A program made the translations under genes and the position numbers. Shown here one piece after another: positions 37,549-47,029 of a stretch of 64,000 nt of DNA. Numbering within the stretch: the first letter of the stretch is position 1; every line of letters begins with the position of its first letter. Source of the DNA: Crocinitomicaceae bacterium (lineage in GTDB: Bacteria > Bacteroidota > Bacteroidia > Flavobacteriales_D > Crocinitomicaceae); NCBI GenBank assembly GCA_023957475.1, contig JAMLHA010000002.1, positions 158,465 to 222,464 of the forward strand. Reading direction: 5' to 3'. The notes under the pieces were generated by a model. It did no database searches. It had not been told where the DNA came from and worked only from the letters and a program-made list of their open reading frames with translations.

Positions 37549-39079
37549 CAGAATTGTTGTTGTAGGTAAAGGAAATAGCATCCAAAAAATAGCTACTTCT
37601 ACCTACGAGAATGCGTTTGTGATTAATTTGAACGACTCTGAAAAAATTCAAGTTGGTGATTTATGCCTTTTTTATAGTGATTGGGTGATTAAATCATTGG
37701 AAAAATCGGGCTATAATTGCCCTTATTATATTACTTCGGTTGAAACTGCATGCCTAGTAGATAATTTAAAAGATAAAAGTATCCTAACGGAATTTCATCC
37801 GCAGTCATTTGAAAGTTTTGATAAACTAGTCAGTTCGTTTAATTCCAGAGATTTTGTCTTATCTGACTTTTTGATTTTATCTGCATTAAAGATTGCCAAC
37901 CTTATTGCTCAAATAAAAAATAAACGATTGCAAGTCTATTTGATAGGTTTTGATTTCTTTGTACAAAAAGATGCGGTGATTCAAGATTTGTCGGGACATG
38001 AAATAGCATTTAAAAACATCTTATTTTCTACACAAAAGGCCTATTTAGGTTTTTTAAAAGATTACATCAACGAAAATGGAGCGATTGAAGTCATTCACGT
38101 AGGAGAGTTGGATTTTAGTGAGCAATCGGTACAATCGTACAACGCAAATTTTGCTATCCAAGTTTCTCCAAAAGAGGAGCAATTTAATTTTGAACAGGCT
38201 TATAAAACACTTTTACACAAAGTGTATCACGAAGATTATGTTATTGTAGTTGCAGAATTAACCAATAATCATTTAGGTGATGAGGAGCGTTTAAGAAAAA
38301 TGGTACGTTTAGCCAAAGAAGCTGGAGCAGATTTGATTAAGGTTCAAAAAAGAGATGTGGCATCGTTTTATTCAGCAGATGAATTAAAAACAACGTATAA
38401 ATCACCATTTGGAACGACTTTAGAGCATTATAGAGCAGGAGTAGAGCTCAATGATCAGCTATTTGCTGTTTTGATAGAAGAATGTATGGCAAACAAAATT
38501 GGTTGGTTTGCTTCGGTTTTGGATTATCCGTCTTTTGAATACATTCAGAAATTTCATCCTTTGCTCATTAAGTTACCTTCCACTATTTCAAATCATAAAG
38601 AATATTTAACGCAAGTAGCAAATGAATTTGAGGGAGATTTAGTTGTTTCAACAGGTTTTACGGACAAGTCGTATGAAGAATTTGTGCTTTCTACTTTTTT
38701 AGAAAACAGAAATTTATTTTTGTTGCAGTGTACATCGAGTTATCCAGCTCCTCCAGAATCATGTCAAATTGGTGTAGTGCGCCATTATGATGAATTAAGT
38801 GAGCAGCATAATTTCGCTAACTTAATTGCAGGTTATTCTAGCCATGATATTGGAAGTTTGGGGTGCATGATGGCTGTTGCTGCTGGTGCTAAAATGATCG
38901 AAAAGCACGTGAAGTTAGGAAATGTGGAATGGGTACACTTTGATGGTGTAGCACTCGATTTAAGTGACGGTACGTTTAAAGAGTTTGTGAAAGATGTACG
39001 AAAAGCACAATTGATGACGGGGTCAAAAATTAAACAGATTCACCACCAGGAACACCATAAGTATAAAGTAAATAAATGA
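37493..39079 (+). CDS. Fusion of glycosyltransferase-like N-domain and NeuB-type synthase
   Basis: A 528-residue two-domain protein. Residues 1-230 have RIVVVGKGNSIQKI, VINLNDSEKIQ and VYLIGFDFFVQ, a layout seen in GT42 sialyltransferases and DUF115 proteins. Residues 245-528 are a NeuB-like barrel: VVAELTNNHLGD, DLIKVQKRD with the conserved Lys, WFASVLDY, QCTSSYPAP, GYSSHDIG and MIEKHVKL. The usual C-terminal SAF domain is absent. The NeuB part should condense phosphoenolpyruvate with a hexosamine. It overlaps the phosphatase gene by 56 bp. Which sugar, and whether the N-domain is active, are open. Confidence 0.8.
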   Translation: MENFFNQLKNIVLSSKTFDRIVVVGKGNSIQKIATSTYENAFVINLNDSEKIQVGDLCLFYSDWVIKSLEKSGYNCPYYITSVETACLVDNLKDKSILTEFHPQSFESFDKLVSSFNSRDFVLSDFLILSALKIANLIAQIKNKRLQVYLIGFDFFVQKDAVIQDLSGHEIAFKNILFSTQKAYLGFLKDYINENGAIEVIHVGELDFSEQSVQSYNANFAIQVSPKEEQFNFEQAYKTLLHKVYHEDYVIVVAELTNNHLGDEERLRKMVRLAKEAGADLIKVQKRDVASFYSADELKTTYKSPFGTTLEHYRAGVELNDQLFAVLIEECMANKIGWFASVLDYPSFEYIQKFHPLLIKLPSTISNHKEYLTQVANEFEGDLVVSTGFTDKSYEEFVLSTFLENRNLFLLQCTSSYPAPPESCQIGVVRHYDELSEQHNFANLIAGYSSHDIGSLGCMMAVAAGAKMIEKHVKLGNVEWVHFDGVALDLSDGTFKEFVKDVRKAQLMTGSKIKQIHHQEHHKYKVNK

Positions 39080-40560
39080 ATCTTAAGAAAGTATTCAAAA
39101 GTGATTTAGGAAAGTCGATTAGTTCTGGCTATTTGTTGTTTTTTATGAATAACATAGTGGCGTTATTTTTGACTCCTTATATCTTAAAGTTTGTTACCAA
39201 GGAAGAATACGGTTTATATGTTTTGTGTGTTGATTTTCTTGCTTGGGTTGCATTTTTAGAATTTGGAACAAATAAAGTAATTGAATCAAAGGCGGGACAT
39301 CTTATCGCAAAAGGAGACACCGATAAATTGAATAAAGTCTTTAATGCTTCATTGTTCTTTCAAGTTTTGGTTGCCATTTTAATCTTTCCTTTGTTTTATA
39401 CTCTGCTTATTTATGGTATAGATAAACCGACCGTACCTTATTTACCATTGATAATCATTGTTTTTTCTATTTCTGCGAGTTTGAGTGTGTTTAAGTCTTT
39501 GTTTTCTGCAACGATTATTGCAAGTAAGAAAATACATTTGGATAATAGAATTCAATTCGCTACAAATGTGTTGAATTATTTACTGATTCTTTTACTTGTG
39601 CCATTCGTTGGCGTATTAGGAATGGCTTTAATTACCTTACTCACAACTTTGATAATGCTGTATCGATCCAACTATAGAGTAAAAAAACTATTTCCAGAAA
39701 TAAAAATTTCATTCCAAAACTTTCATTTTGAAGAGTTAAAAGAATTATTTAGTTTAGGGATTTACTTTTCGCTCGGTAGCATAGCAACGCTCTTTCTTAC
39801 AAAAATTGACAGCTTTGTAATAGGACGAGAATTTGGATTGGAACAAGTGGCTGCTTTTTACATTACAGTTAAGTTGTTTATGCTAACGCAGAAAGTCTTC
39901 CAAATGTTCTTGAATAATTTTAGACCGCATGTTTCACAGTTGTATGGAGCTAATAAATACGATGAAATAATAAAGTTTTATACCCACGTAACACCCATTG
40001 TCTTATTTTTAGGAGCTTTTTCTGTGGCTTTTGTTTTATTTATAAATCCATTTTTTGTTGAATTATGGGTAGGGGAATCCTTTTATCTTTCAGATGATTT
40101 TTCCTTACTGTTTGGAGTCGCTTTGATTTTGGAATTGTTTACTTTATTAGCAAGGATTATATTAATCCCATGTTTGTTTCATATTAAAGCAATTACATTG
40201 ATAAAGTTTGTAGAAGGTATTGCAAGAATAAGTTTTCTAATGTTTTTTTATTTATGGGGTAATTTTACTTTGTTGATAATTCCAATCTCAACTGTTGTTG
40301 TATCGTATATTTTGGGAGTTGTATTTTTTTATGTTAAAATGAAACACTTCTCTGATAATTTTAATGTTGAATTAAATAATAATAGAATAGATTTTATATA
40401 CATAACTTCTATTGTTTTATTATTACTACTATTTTATAATCAAGACATCCAAAGTTACTTTAAGTATTTTTTATTAATAAGTAGTATTTTAGGAATGATA
40501 TTTTTGATTAGAAAAAATAGAAAGGAATTTAAAAAATCATTAAGCATTTTTATTAAATGA
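39076..40560 (+). CDS. Polysaccharide flippase (Wzx/MATE-like)
   Basis: A 494-residue inner-membrane protein with 12-14 hydrophobic helices, starting SSGYLLFFMNNIVALFLTPYI as in the Wzx/RfbX family. It should move lipid-linked repeat units across the membrane. It starts as ATGA on the stop of the NeuB fusion and ends overlapping the next gene. Charge-rich loops (KKLFPEIKIS, KKIHLDNRIQ) fall between helices. Confidence 0.88.
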   Translation: MNLKKVFKSDLGKSISSGYLLFFMNNIVALFLTPYILKFVTKEEYGLYVLCVDFLAWVAFLEFGTNKVIESKAGHLIAKGDTDKLNKVFNASLFFQVLVAILIFPLFYTLLIYGIDKPTVPYLPLIIIVFSISASLSVFKSLFSATIIASKKIHLDNRIQFATNVLNYLLILLLVPFVGVLGMALITLLTTLIMLYRSNYRVKKLFPEIKISFQNFHFEELKELFSLGIYFSLGSIATLFLTKIDSFVIGREFGLEQVAAFYITVKLFMLTQKVFQMFLNNFRPHVSQLYGANKYDEIIKFYTHVTPIVLFLGAFSVAFVLFINPFFVELWVGESFYLSDDFSLLFGVALILELFTLLARIILIPCLFHIKAITLIKFVEGIARISFLMFFYLWGNFTLLIIPISTVVVSYILGVVFFYVKMKHFSDNFNVELNNNRIDFIYITSIVLLLLLFYNQDIQSYFKYFLLISSILGMIFLIRKNRKEFKKSLSIFIK

Positions 40561-41903
40561 TGTCCAATTCAAAACCAACCCTTGCCATCCTTCTCGAATT
40601 TGGTTTTCACGAAGTGAAAAAATACATTCATTCTGGTTTTGCAGCTGAATTAAACAAGCATTTCTCACTTGTTTGGATTGCTTTGGATAAGCAAAGCGAA
40701 GCGTTTGATAAGTATTTTCAACAAGCAGGAGGTAAATTGATTTATTTGAATCCCAACAATTATTCTAAGAAGTTAAGTAAATTGGAAAATTTCAACCAAT
40801 CAGTGCGAAGGAATTGGAATGCAAATCACCATGTGGGAGCTTTTCACAATCATTCTAAAGTCAGACAAAAATCACTCAAATCAAAGATTGTTGGAAATGG
40901 AATGAATAAGCTGTTTTTTGAGAAATTAACCTTGCGATACATTCAAAAGCATTATGTATCGGATGAATTAATAACTACATATAAAAAAAATGCGATTCAT
41001 CATCTGTTGTTGACTGGTTATGCCTCGAACTTTGCAAAGTCTGCGGTGATTTCTGCTCAAAAAGTGGACGTGAAAACCCATTTCTTGGTCAATAGTTGGA
41101 AGGATTTATACATCAATAATTTTGTGCCATTTTTGAATTTGTCCACTTTCTTTGTCTGGGACGAAACAATGAAAGAGAATTATTTAAAATTTTTACCTTA
41201 TTTAAAGAAAACAAATTTTGTTGTTAGTGGCAATCCTACATTTGATGTTTTTTTTCAATACAAACCCAAGAACAAAAAAAGTTATTACGCTCAAAAATAC
41301 GGCGTTTCAGAAGATGCGAATTGGATCATTTATTCAATGATGCCTGTTGGATTAGCAAATGATGAAATAAAGACCATTCAGTTTGTTGCTGAACAAGTTT
41401 TAGATCAATTTTCGGAAGAAGAAATGGTTGTTTTAGTCAAAAAAAATCCAACACACACCAAAGAGGAGTTCAAAAATGAACAATTGCCTAAAAACATGAA
41501 GATATTGGATCATTTCGTCTCTTTCGATCAAAAATCAGACATGATGATACAATCTCCCGAAGGTGAGCAAGAATGGTTAGATTTGGTGCATTACAGTACT
41601 TTAAACATGAGTGTTCCTTCCACTGTTACCTTAGAGTTTTTGCAGTTGGGTAAAAAAGTAGTGAACATTGCTTTTGATGCAAACAATAACTTGGACGATC
41701 GAACAACACAGTTTTTTGAAGCTGGTTTTTACAAGCCTTTGTTTGAAACAAATGATGTAATTAAAGCAACAACTATTGAAGAACTTATTACATTTTTAAA
41801 AGAAGGTAATTTTAAAACAGAAAAAGAGTATCAAAATACTCAGCAAAATGCAACAAATATCATTATACAAACACTTTTAGCACACCACGAAGTAGCACCG
41901 TAG
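40557..41903 (+). CDS. GT-B-like surface carbohydrate biosynthesis protein
   Basis: A 448-residue cytoplasmic protein. The C-terminal half has NFVVSGNPTFDVFF, a strand pattern IIYSMMPVG, VVLVKKNPTH and SVPSTVTLEFLQLGKKVVNI, which fit a GT-B glycosyltransferase or CDP-glycerol/polysialyl-like transferase. No close family could be named. Packed between wzx and GT4 with short or overlapping junctions, it is surely part of the locus. Confidence 0.7.
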   Translation: MMSNSKPTLAILLEFGFHEVKKYIHSGFAAELNKHFSLVWIALDKQSEAFDKYFQQAGGKLIYLNPNNYSKKLSKLENFNQSVRRNWNANHHVGAFHNHSKVRQKSLKSKIVGNGMNKLFFEKLTLRYIQKHYVSDELITTYKKNAIHHLLLTGYASNFAKSAVISAQKVDVKTHFLVNSWKDLYINNFVPFLNLSTFFVWDETMKENYLKFLPYLKKTNFVVSGNPTFDVFFQYKPKNKKSYYAQKYGVSEDANWIIYSMMPVGLANDEIKTIQFVAEQVLDQFSEEEMVVLVKKNPTHTKEEFKNEQLPKNMKILDHFVSFDQKSDMMIQSPEGEQEWLDLVHYSTLNMSVPSTVTLEFLQLGKKVVNIAFDANNNLDDRTTQFFEAGFYKPLFETNDVIKATTIEELITFLKEGNFKTEKEYQNTQQNATNIIIQTLLAHHEVAP

Positions 41904-41909
41904 GTAATC

Positions 41910-43046
41910 ATGAAAATTTTATTTGTATGCAATGAATATCCGCCTTTGCCTCATGGTGGGATTGGTAGTTTTACTAAACTAATGGCTGAATCATTGGTAA
42001 AGGAAGGGCATGAAGTATTTGTTATGGGTTATGGTAACGAAGCCCAAGCGACTAAAGCAGACATGAATGGTGTGCAGGTGATGTTCTTAAAAAAAGCATA
42101 TTCCTCAAAATTAAAAGTCCTTAGCTTGTTCTACGCTTACTTCAATCGTTGGGCATTTTCTAATAAAATAAAAACTTACGCAAAGCAAAAGCAGGTTGAT
42201 ATTATCGAAACTTACGAATGGTCTGCCCCCTTGATTTTGAAGCCGAAAAATATTCCATTGGTGGTACGTTTGCATGGGAGTAATACAGCGAACAATGAAT
42301 ATATGCAGAAGAAGAAGAGTAGCGTGTTTTCTCGGCTAGAAAAAAGAGCGATTAGGATTGCAGATCATGTTATTTCTGTTTCTGAACATATTGCAGAAAT
42401 TACACAAAAGTCCTTTCAAATTAAATTCCCATATACTTGTATCTATAATGGAGTCGATACTCTCCAGTTCAAAGATTTTAGCTATACTCGTGATCTTAAT
42501 CAAATCCTCTGGGTAGGGCGCATGCATCCGTACAAGGGGTTGGAATATTTGTTTGATGCACTCAATCAAGTATTTGAGCAAAACCCATCTGTTTATTTTA
42601 GCTTGGCTTGCAGCATCAACGAAAACTATAAAATACAATTATTAGCTCGAGTAAATGCTGCTCATCATGCTCGTATTCAGTTCTTAGGAAGAATTAATCA
42701 TGCTGATTTGCCGGAGTTATATAACAAGGCAAATTTATGCATTCATCCATCCTTGTCGGAAGCCATGCCTATTATTCCCTTGGAAGCTATGGCATGTGGA
42801 ACGCTAGTCATTTTATCCGACCGTTTTAGTGCCCGTGAAATTGTCAACGATAATGAAAATGGTTTTTTAGTAAATGTGTTAAATAAAGTTGAGTTAGCCA
42901 ATAAAATCCTTGCCGTGCTAGCCAATCAAGCTCAGATTGAAACTATGCGCCCAAAAGCAAGGGGAAGTATTGAACAATCTTTTTCGCAAGAAAACATCAT
43001 TCAACAAAACATTCAGTTTTATCAATCCATTTTAAACAATGCCTGA
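41910..43046 (+). CDS. Glycosyltransferase family 4
   Basis: A 378-residue GT-B enzyme. N-terminal NEYPPLPHGGIGSF and VRLHGSNTAN bind acceptor; the C-terminal donor site is LWVGRMHPYKGLEYL, followed by HPSLSEAMPIIPLEAMACG with the E-x7-E motif. It adds one sugar of the repeat unit; sugar unknown. It overlaps the next gene by 8 bp. Confidence 0.9.
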   Translation: MKILFVCNEYPPLPHGGIGSFTKLMAESLVKEGHEVFVMGYGNEAQATKADMNGVQVMFLKKAYSSKLKVLSLFYAYFNRWAFSNKIKTYAKQKQVDIIETYEWSAPLILKPKNIPLVVRLHGSNTANNEYMQKKKSSVFSRLEKRAIRIADHVISVSEHIAEITQKSFQIKFPYTCIYNGVDTLQFKDFSYTRDLNQILWVGRMHPYKGLEYLFDALNQVFEQNPSVYFSLACSINENYKIQLLARVNAAHHARIQFLGRINHADLPELYNKANLCIHPSLSEAMPIIPLEAMACGTLVILSDRFSAREIVNDNENGFLVNVLNKVELANKILAVLANQAQIETMRPKARGSIEQSFSQENIIQQNIQFYQSILNNA

Positions 43047-44055
43047 TTTTTCTGTAATAATAACCACGTATAATCGTCCACACAAAGTGGTGGAGCTGGT
43101 CAAGCAATTACTGGCAATTGATACGCATACACTAGAAATAATTGTAGTGGATTCTTCAGATGCCGTTGATACAAATTTACAATCCATTGAAAAGATCAAC
43201 TACATTCAATCACATCACAAAAATCAACCCTACCAACGTTATCTCGGATATTTAAAAGCCACTGCTGAATACCTATTGTTTTTAGACGATGACATGGAGT
43301 TTGTACACAACCAGGTGTTTGCCACTTTAACAAGATTGCTCCAAGAAAATGACGTTTCGGGTATAGCATTGAATTTTGAAGACAAACACAGTGATACCAG
43401 TTTAGCGCAAGTGCCCAAAAGCACTTTATTCAAGCAAAGCAGTATAAAGAACTTGAAAAACTGGTTTACAGGCTTACCGAATCTACCTACCGGGGTTTTG
43501 GGCTTATGTGGAAATCGAGGTAAAAAGCCTAGCAATTTAGCCCCCATTCAATACGTAGGTGGAGGGGCTTTTTTAGCAAGACGAGAAAAGTTGTTTCAAA
43601 ATTTTAATTGTCAATTGCTGGACTTGTTTGAAGAAAAAAAGGGAATGGGAGAAGATGCCATCATTGGTTATGGCTTACACCAATCAGGCAACTTGCTCTT
43701 TTATCCGGAACTGTTATTTTTACACAATGATTTGAAGGATTCTAACTATGCGATGGATTTACAAGCATTTTCTAGAAGAGTACTGTTTTCTCGCTTGTAC
43801 TTGTCTTTAGAGCGCAATCGGCTCAATCAACAAGCTTTGTGGCCAGCCAAATTGCATTACCATTGGTACTCATTTTGGCGTTTATTGGGGTATGCCGTCA
43901 ATTACATGTTGCATCGTACAAAAAAACAAAAATCCATACTAATTGGAGCTTGGCAGGGGTATAAATTAACTTTTTCGTTTAACTTTGCCCACCAATTGCA
44001 CCGCAATGCACATTGGATGGAGGAACTTAACAAAAACACATCAATTGAGAACTAA
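43039..44055 (+). CDS. Glycosyltransferase family 2
   Basis: A 338-residue GT-A enzyme. FSVIITTYNRPHKVVELV starts the nucleotide site, and the metal-binding DxD is in LLFLDDDMEF; VGGGAFLARREKLF is the acceptor-side motif and MGEDAIIGY holds the catalytic acidic residue. No membrane helix. Sugar and linkage unknown. Confidence 0.9.
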   Translation: MPDFSVIITTYNRPHKVVELVKQLLAIDTHTLEIIVVDSSDAVDTNLQSIEKINYIQSHHKNQPYQRYLGYLKATAEYLLFLDDDMEFVHNQVFATLTRLLQENDVSGIALNFEDKHSDTSLAQVPKSTLFKQSSIKNLKNWFTGLPNLPTGVLGLCGNRGKKPSNLAPIQYVGGGAFLARREKLFQNFNCQLLDLFEEKKGMGEDAIIGYGLHQSGNLLFYPELLFLHNDLKDSNYAMDLQAFSRRVLFSRLYLSLERNRLNQQALWPAKLHYHWYSFWRLLGYAVNYMLHRTKKQKSILIGAWQGYKLTFSFNFAHQLHRNAHWMEELNKNTSIEN

Positions 44056-44080
44056 ACCAACTGCTGTTTCAAGGATTTCA

Positions 44081-45340
44081 ATGGTGGAACCTCAAAAATT
44101 CTCACAAGCGATCCAGAGTAAAATCAATTGGTTTGCTTTCTTTTTGGCATTTCCGGCACTCGATATTTTAGGACTGTCCGCCACTTTTTATATCTTTCTC
44201 TCCCTCATCTATTCCTGCGGTTTTTTTTGGGAACGAAAGTATAAAGGAAAGTACTTGTTTCTGGGCTTTTTATTAATCGGAACTTTAGGAACCTTTTTGA
44301 CCCCAATTCCCGAAGTTTTTCAAAGTCTTCAATTCCTGATGAGCTTGATTCAGTTTTATTATTGGATTGGGGTTGCCGTTTTCTTTATTGTCTTCTTTCA
44401 GCGAATCGACTTGATTCAATTGAGCAAATGGGTATTGATTGGGCTACTTGTCTATAGTTTGGCATTTTATCTAATTGGGTTTAATTTCGAGTCTTTCTTG
44501 ATTTCAATTACCTGCACACCCGGTAGAAATGCCTATGTATTTGTTGTATTGGCGTGTATGCCTATGACTTTCTTCTACTTAAAGGAAAAGTCGCGCACCA
44601 CACGTTTGTTTTTCTACTTGTTTTTTATTTTGATGATGCTGCTATCCAATGGTCGTTCCGGAGCTGTTATTATTTTGATAGAGGTATTGCTGGTTTCACT
44701 CGCTTTGTCTCCTGCATTGAATAAAGGCTTCAAATGGTTGATTCCCTTGTTATTATTAGTTTTTGTTGTTACTCAAACCGATGAATTTGAAGTGTATAAA
44801 TACGAACTCTCTAATACTGTGGAGCCTCTTAGCCCACGCTTTGCCAGTTTGATTGCAGGAGAAGGAGAAGGCGACTTGGAAAAAGACAAATCCTGGCTCA
44901 TACGCAAACTAATGATTGACAAAGGAAAAGAGATTGTAGAAGAGCATCCATTTTTGGGGGTGGGTCCTATGAATTTTACCAAGTATAAGGCGGAGTTAAA
45001 TGTGTTTACTTCAGACAAGTACAGCCGTTTGCAATCCGTTTCCCTATCTCATCTTCAACAAAGAACCAGTGCCCATAATACCTATTTGCAAGTGATCACA
45101 GAGTTTGGAATCTTGGGTAGTTTTTTCTTTTTCTTAATCTTGCTGAGCCCGATATGGGAGTTTGGAAAATTATTTTGGCTAAACCGATTACGTACAGAAC
45201 ATGTATTCCTCATTAGCTTGATCGGCATTTCCATTCACTTTTATGCCATTGCCAGTTTGACAGGTGCTCTGCCCTGGTTTGTGATTGGATTAGCTTGGGG
45301 CAGTACGTATTTAAACACTAAGAAGAATTTTAGCAAATGA
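44081..45340 (+). CDS. O-antigen polymerase/ligase (Wzy-like)
   Basis: A 419-residue membrane protein with about ten hydrophobic helices and a long loop near the middle-to-end (TVEPLSPRFASL to SAHNTYLQVITEFG). The HNTYLQVITEFGILG motif is the O-antigen ligase/polymerase signature. It should polymerise or transfer the repeat units. The open frame reaches back to 43985 inside the previous gene; ATG 44081 (MVEPQKF) is the plausible start, 25 bp after the stop of the GT2. Confidence 0.85.
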   Translation: MVEPQKFSQAIQSKINWFAFFLAFPALDILGLSATFYIFLSLIYSCGFFWERKYKGKYLFLGFLLIGTLGTFLTPIPEVFQSLQFLMSLIQFYYWIGVAVFFIVFFQRIDLIQLSKWVLIGLLVYSLAFYLIGFNFESFLISITCTPGRNAYVFVVLACMPMTFFYLKEKSRTTRLFFYLFFILMMLLSNGRSGAVIILIEVLLVSLALSPALNKGFKWLIPLLLLVFVVTQTDEFEVYKYELSNTVEPLSPRFASLIAGEGEGDLEKDKSWLIRKLMIDKGKEIVEEHPFLGVGPMNFTKYKAELNVFTSDKYSRLQSVSLSHLQQRTSAHNTYLQVITEFGILGSFFFFLILLSPIWEFGKLFWLNRLRTEHVFLISLIGISIHFYAIASLTGALPWFVIGLAWGSTYLNTKKNFSK

Positions 45341-46503
45341 ATCTAGCATTTTATTACCATATTCCTCTTTCATCCAAAGGCAAACAATTGTTTTTGCCAA
45401 GCTATCTAGGTGTGTTTTTGGAAGAAGTTGCCAAACAAGTAGATGAATTATATTTGTTTATGCACGAAGCACAAGGAAAAGAAATCAAAGAGGCAGATTA
45501 TGAATTGAAAGCACAAAATATTCATTATATTAGTTTAGGGCATAAAACGTCATCTTTGCATCGATTACTGTTTCCAACGTCTATTGTGAAACAAAAATTA
45601 AAAGAAGTCGAACACTGTGATGTCTTTCTGATTCGTTCACCTTCGCCTTTAGCTCGAAAAATTAGAGTATTGTTAAAAAATCCAACTCCTGTGTATATGA
45701 TTGTGGGTGATTATGCAGAAGGAGCTAAACAAATTGGAAGAAAAGGGTTAAAAAATTTTTTGTTGTATTATTATTTTTCGTATGTTGATAAGCGTTTCAG
45801 AGCTACTTTTTCAACAACAGATGTTGTGGTTAATTCTCCGTCATTATTGGAGAAATACAAAGGTTCTACTCAGTCCATTGACTTAATTAAAACTTCTACC
45901 TTGTCTGAATCTGACTATTTTCAAAAGCAGACTCACGAATTACAACAGCCAATTCAAGTGCTATATACTGGAAGAATAGAAAAAGCAAAAGGATTGACAG
46001 AGTTAGTGGAGGTAATTGCTTTGCTTACACAAGAAAAACAGGATGTGTGTCTAAACATTGTAGGTTGGGAAACAAGCCAATTAAAGCCTTTTGAAGCAGA
46101 ATTAAAACAATTAGCCACTCAATTAAACATAGAAGATAAACTAATATTCCATGGGAAAAAGACTGTAGGAGAGGAACTGAATTCGTTTTATAGAAATGCA
46201 GATATTTATGTTATTCCTTCCTATCACGAAGGATTTCCACGTACTATATGGGAAGCAATGGCTAATTCTTTGCCTGTTATTGCAACCAATGTAGGAGGGA
46301 TTCCAAATTATTTGAATAACAAACAACACGCATTGATAGTTCCTCCTAAAGACGTACTTGCATTAAAAAATGCGATTCAAGAATTAATTGATAATAAGGA
46401 ACTTCGAGAAGATATTATGAAAAATGCTTATACCTTAGCACAAGAAGTATCACTTAAAAACCAAACCCAAAAATTGATAGAAATTTTAAACCAAAAAACA
46501 TGA
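45337..46503 (+). CDS. Glycosyltransferase family 4
   Basis: A 388-residue GT-B enzyme. The donor site is VLYTGRIEKAKGLTELVEV, and YVIPSYHEGFPRTIWEAMANS holds the E-x7-E motif. It starts as ATGA on the wzy stop and its end overlaps the next gene. Sugar unknown. Confidence 0.9.
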   Translation: MNLAFYYHIPLSSKGKQLFLPSYLGVFLEEVAKQVDELYLFMHEAQGKEIKEADYELKAQNIHYISLGHKTSSLHRLLFPTSIVKQKLKEVEHCDVFLIRSPSPLARKIRVLLKNPTPVYMIVGDYAEGAKQIGRKGLKNFLLYYYFSYVDKRFRATFSTTDVVVNSPSLLEKYKGSTQSIDLIKTSTLSESDYFQKQTHELQQPIQVLYTGRIEKAKGLTELVEVIALLTQEKQDVCLNIVGWETSQLKPFEAELKQLATQLNIEDKLIFHGKKTVGEELNSFYRNADIYVIPSYHEGFPRTIWEAMANSLPVIATNVGGIPNYLNNKQHALIVPPKDVLALKNAIQELIDNKELREDIMKNAYTLAQEVSLKNQTQKLIEILNQKT

Positions 46504-47029
46504 CTAATCTCATTCGATTATTGCGTTACGATTGGCCTTTGCACTTTGTGTTATTGTTGACCAATTGGTTGCCAGATAATGTAGTGTTTTTACGCTTACG
46601 TGGCTATTTAGCCCACTTCTTCTTTTTATCTTGTGGCAAAAACTTGCGTTTAGGAAGAAATTTAACTTTTACAACCCGTCCAAAATGAAGTTGGGTTCTA
46701 ATATTTACATTGCTCAAGGAAATTGGTTTTCAGCTGGTGAATCAATAAGTATTGGTGACGAAGTTATATTTGGACCTAAATCAGTTATAACGAGCTCCAA
46801 TCATACTTTAGAAAATCAATCGTATCGTTATGGTAAACCAACCTCTAAACCGATTGTCATTGAAAAAGGTGTGTGGATTGCCGCGAATTGCACCATAACA
46901 GCTGGAACACATATTGGAAAAGGTACTTTGATAGCAGCCAACTCTGTAACAAGAGGGGAAATCCCTCCATTGGTTATTTACGGAGGTGTACCGGGTAAAA
47001 TCATTAAAACAGTTAATGAAAATGACTAA
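46500..47029 (+). pseudogene. Hexapeptide-repeat acyltransferase (WcaF/Maa-like), frameshifted
   Basis: A left-handed beta-helix O-acetyltransferase split by one base. The first frame gives MTNLIRLLRYDWPLHFVLLL to LGRNLTF, then stops at 46688; the homology continues from NPSKMKLGSN in the next frame through TSSNHTLENQS, KGVWIAANCTITAG and GTLIAANSVTRGEIP to a stop at 47027-47029. One missing A in ACAACCCG near 46671-46676 would restore LTFTNPSKMKLG. Both halves are otherwise intact, so a read error or a very recent mutation are both possible. It would acetylate the polysaccharide. Confidence 0.85.
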
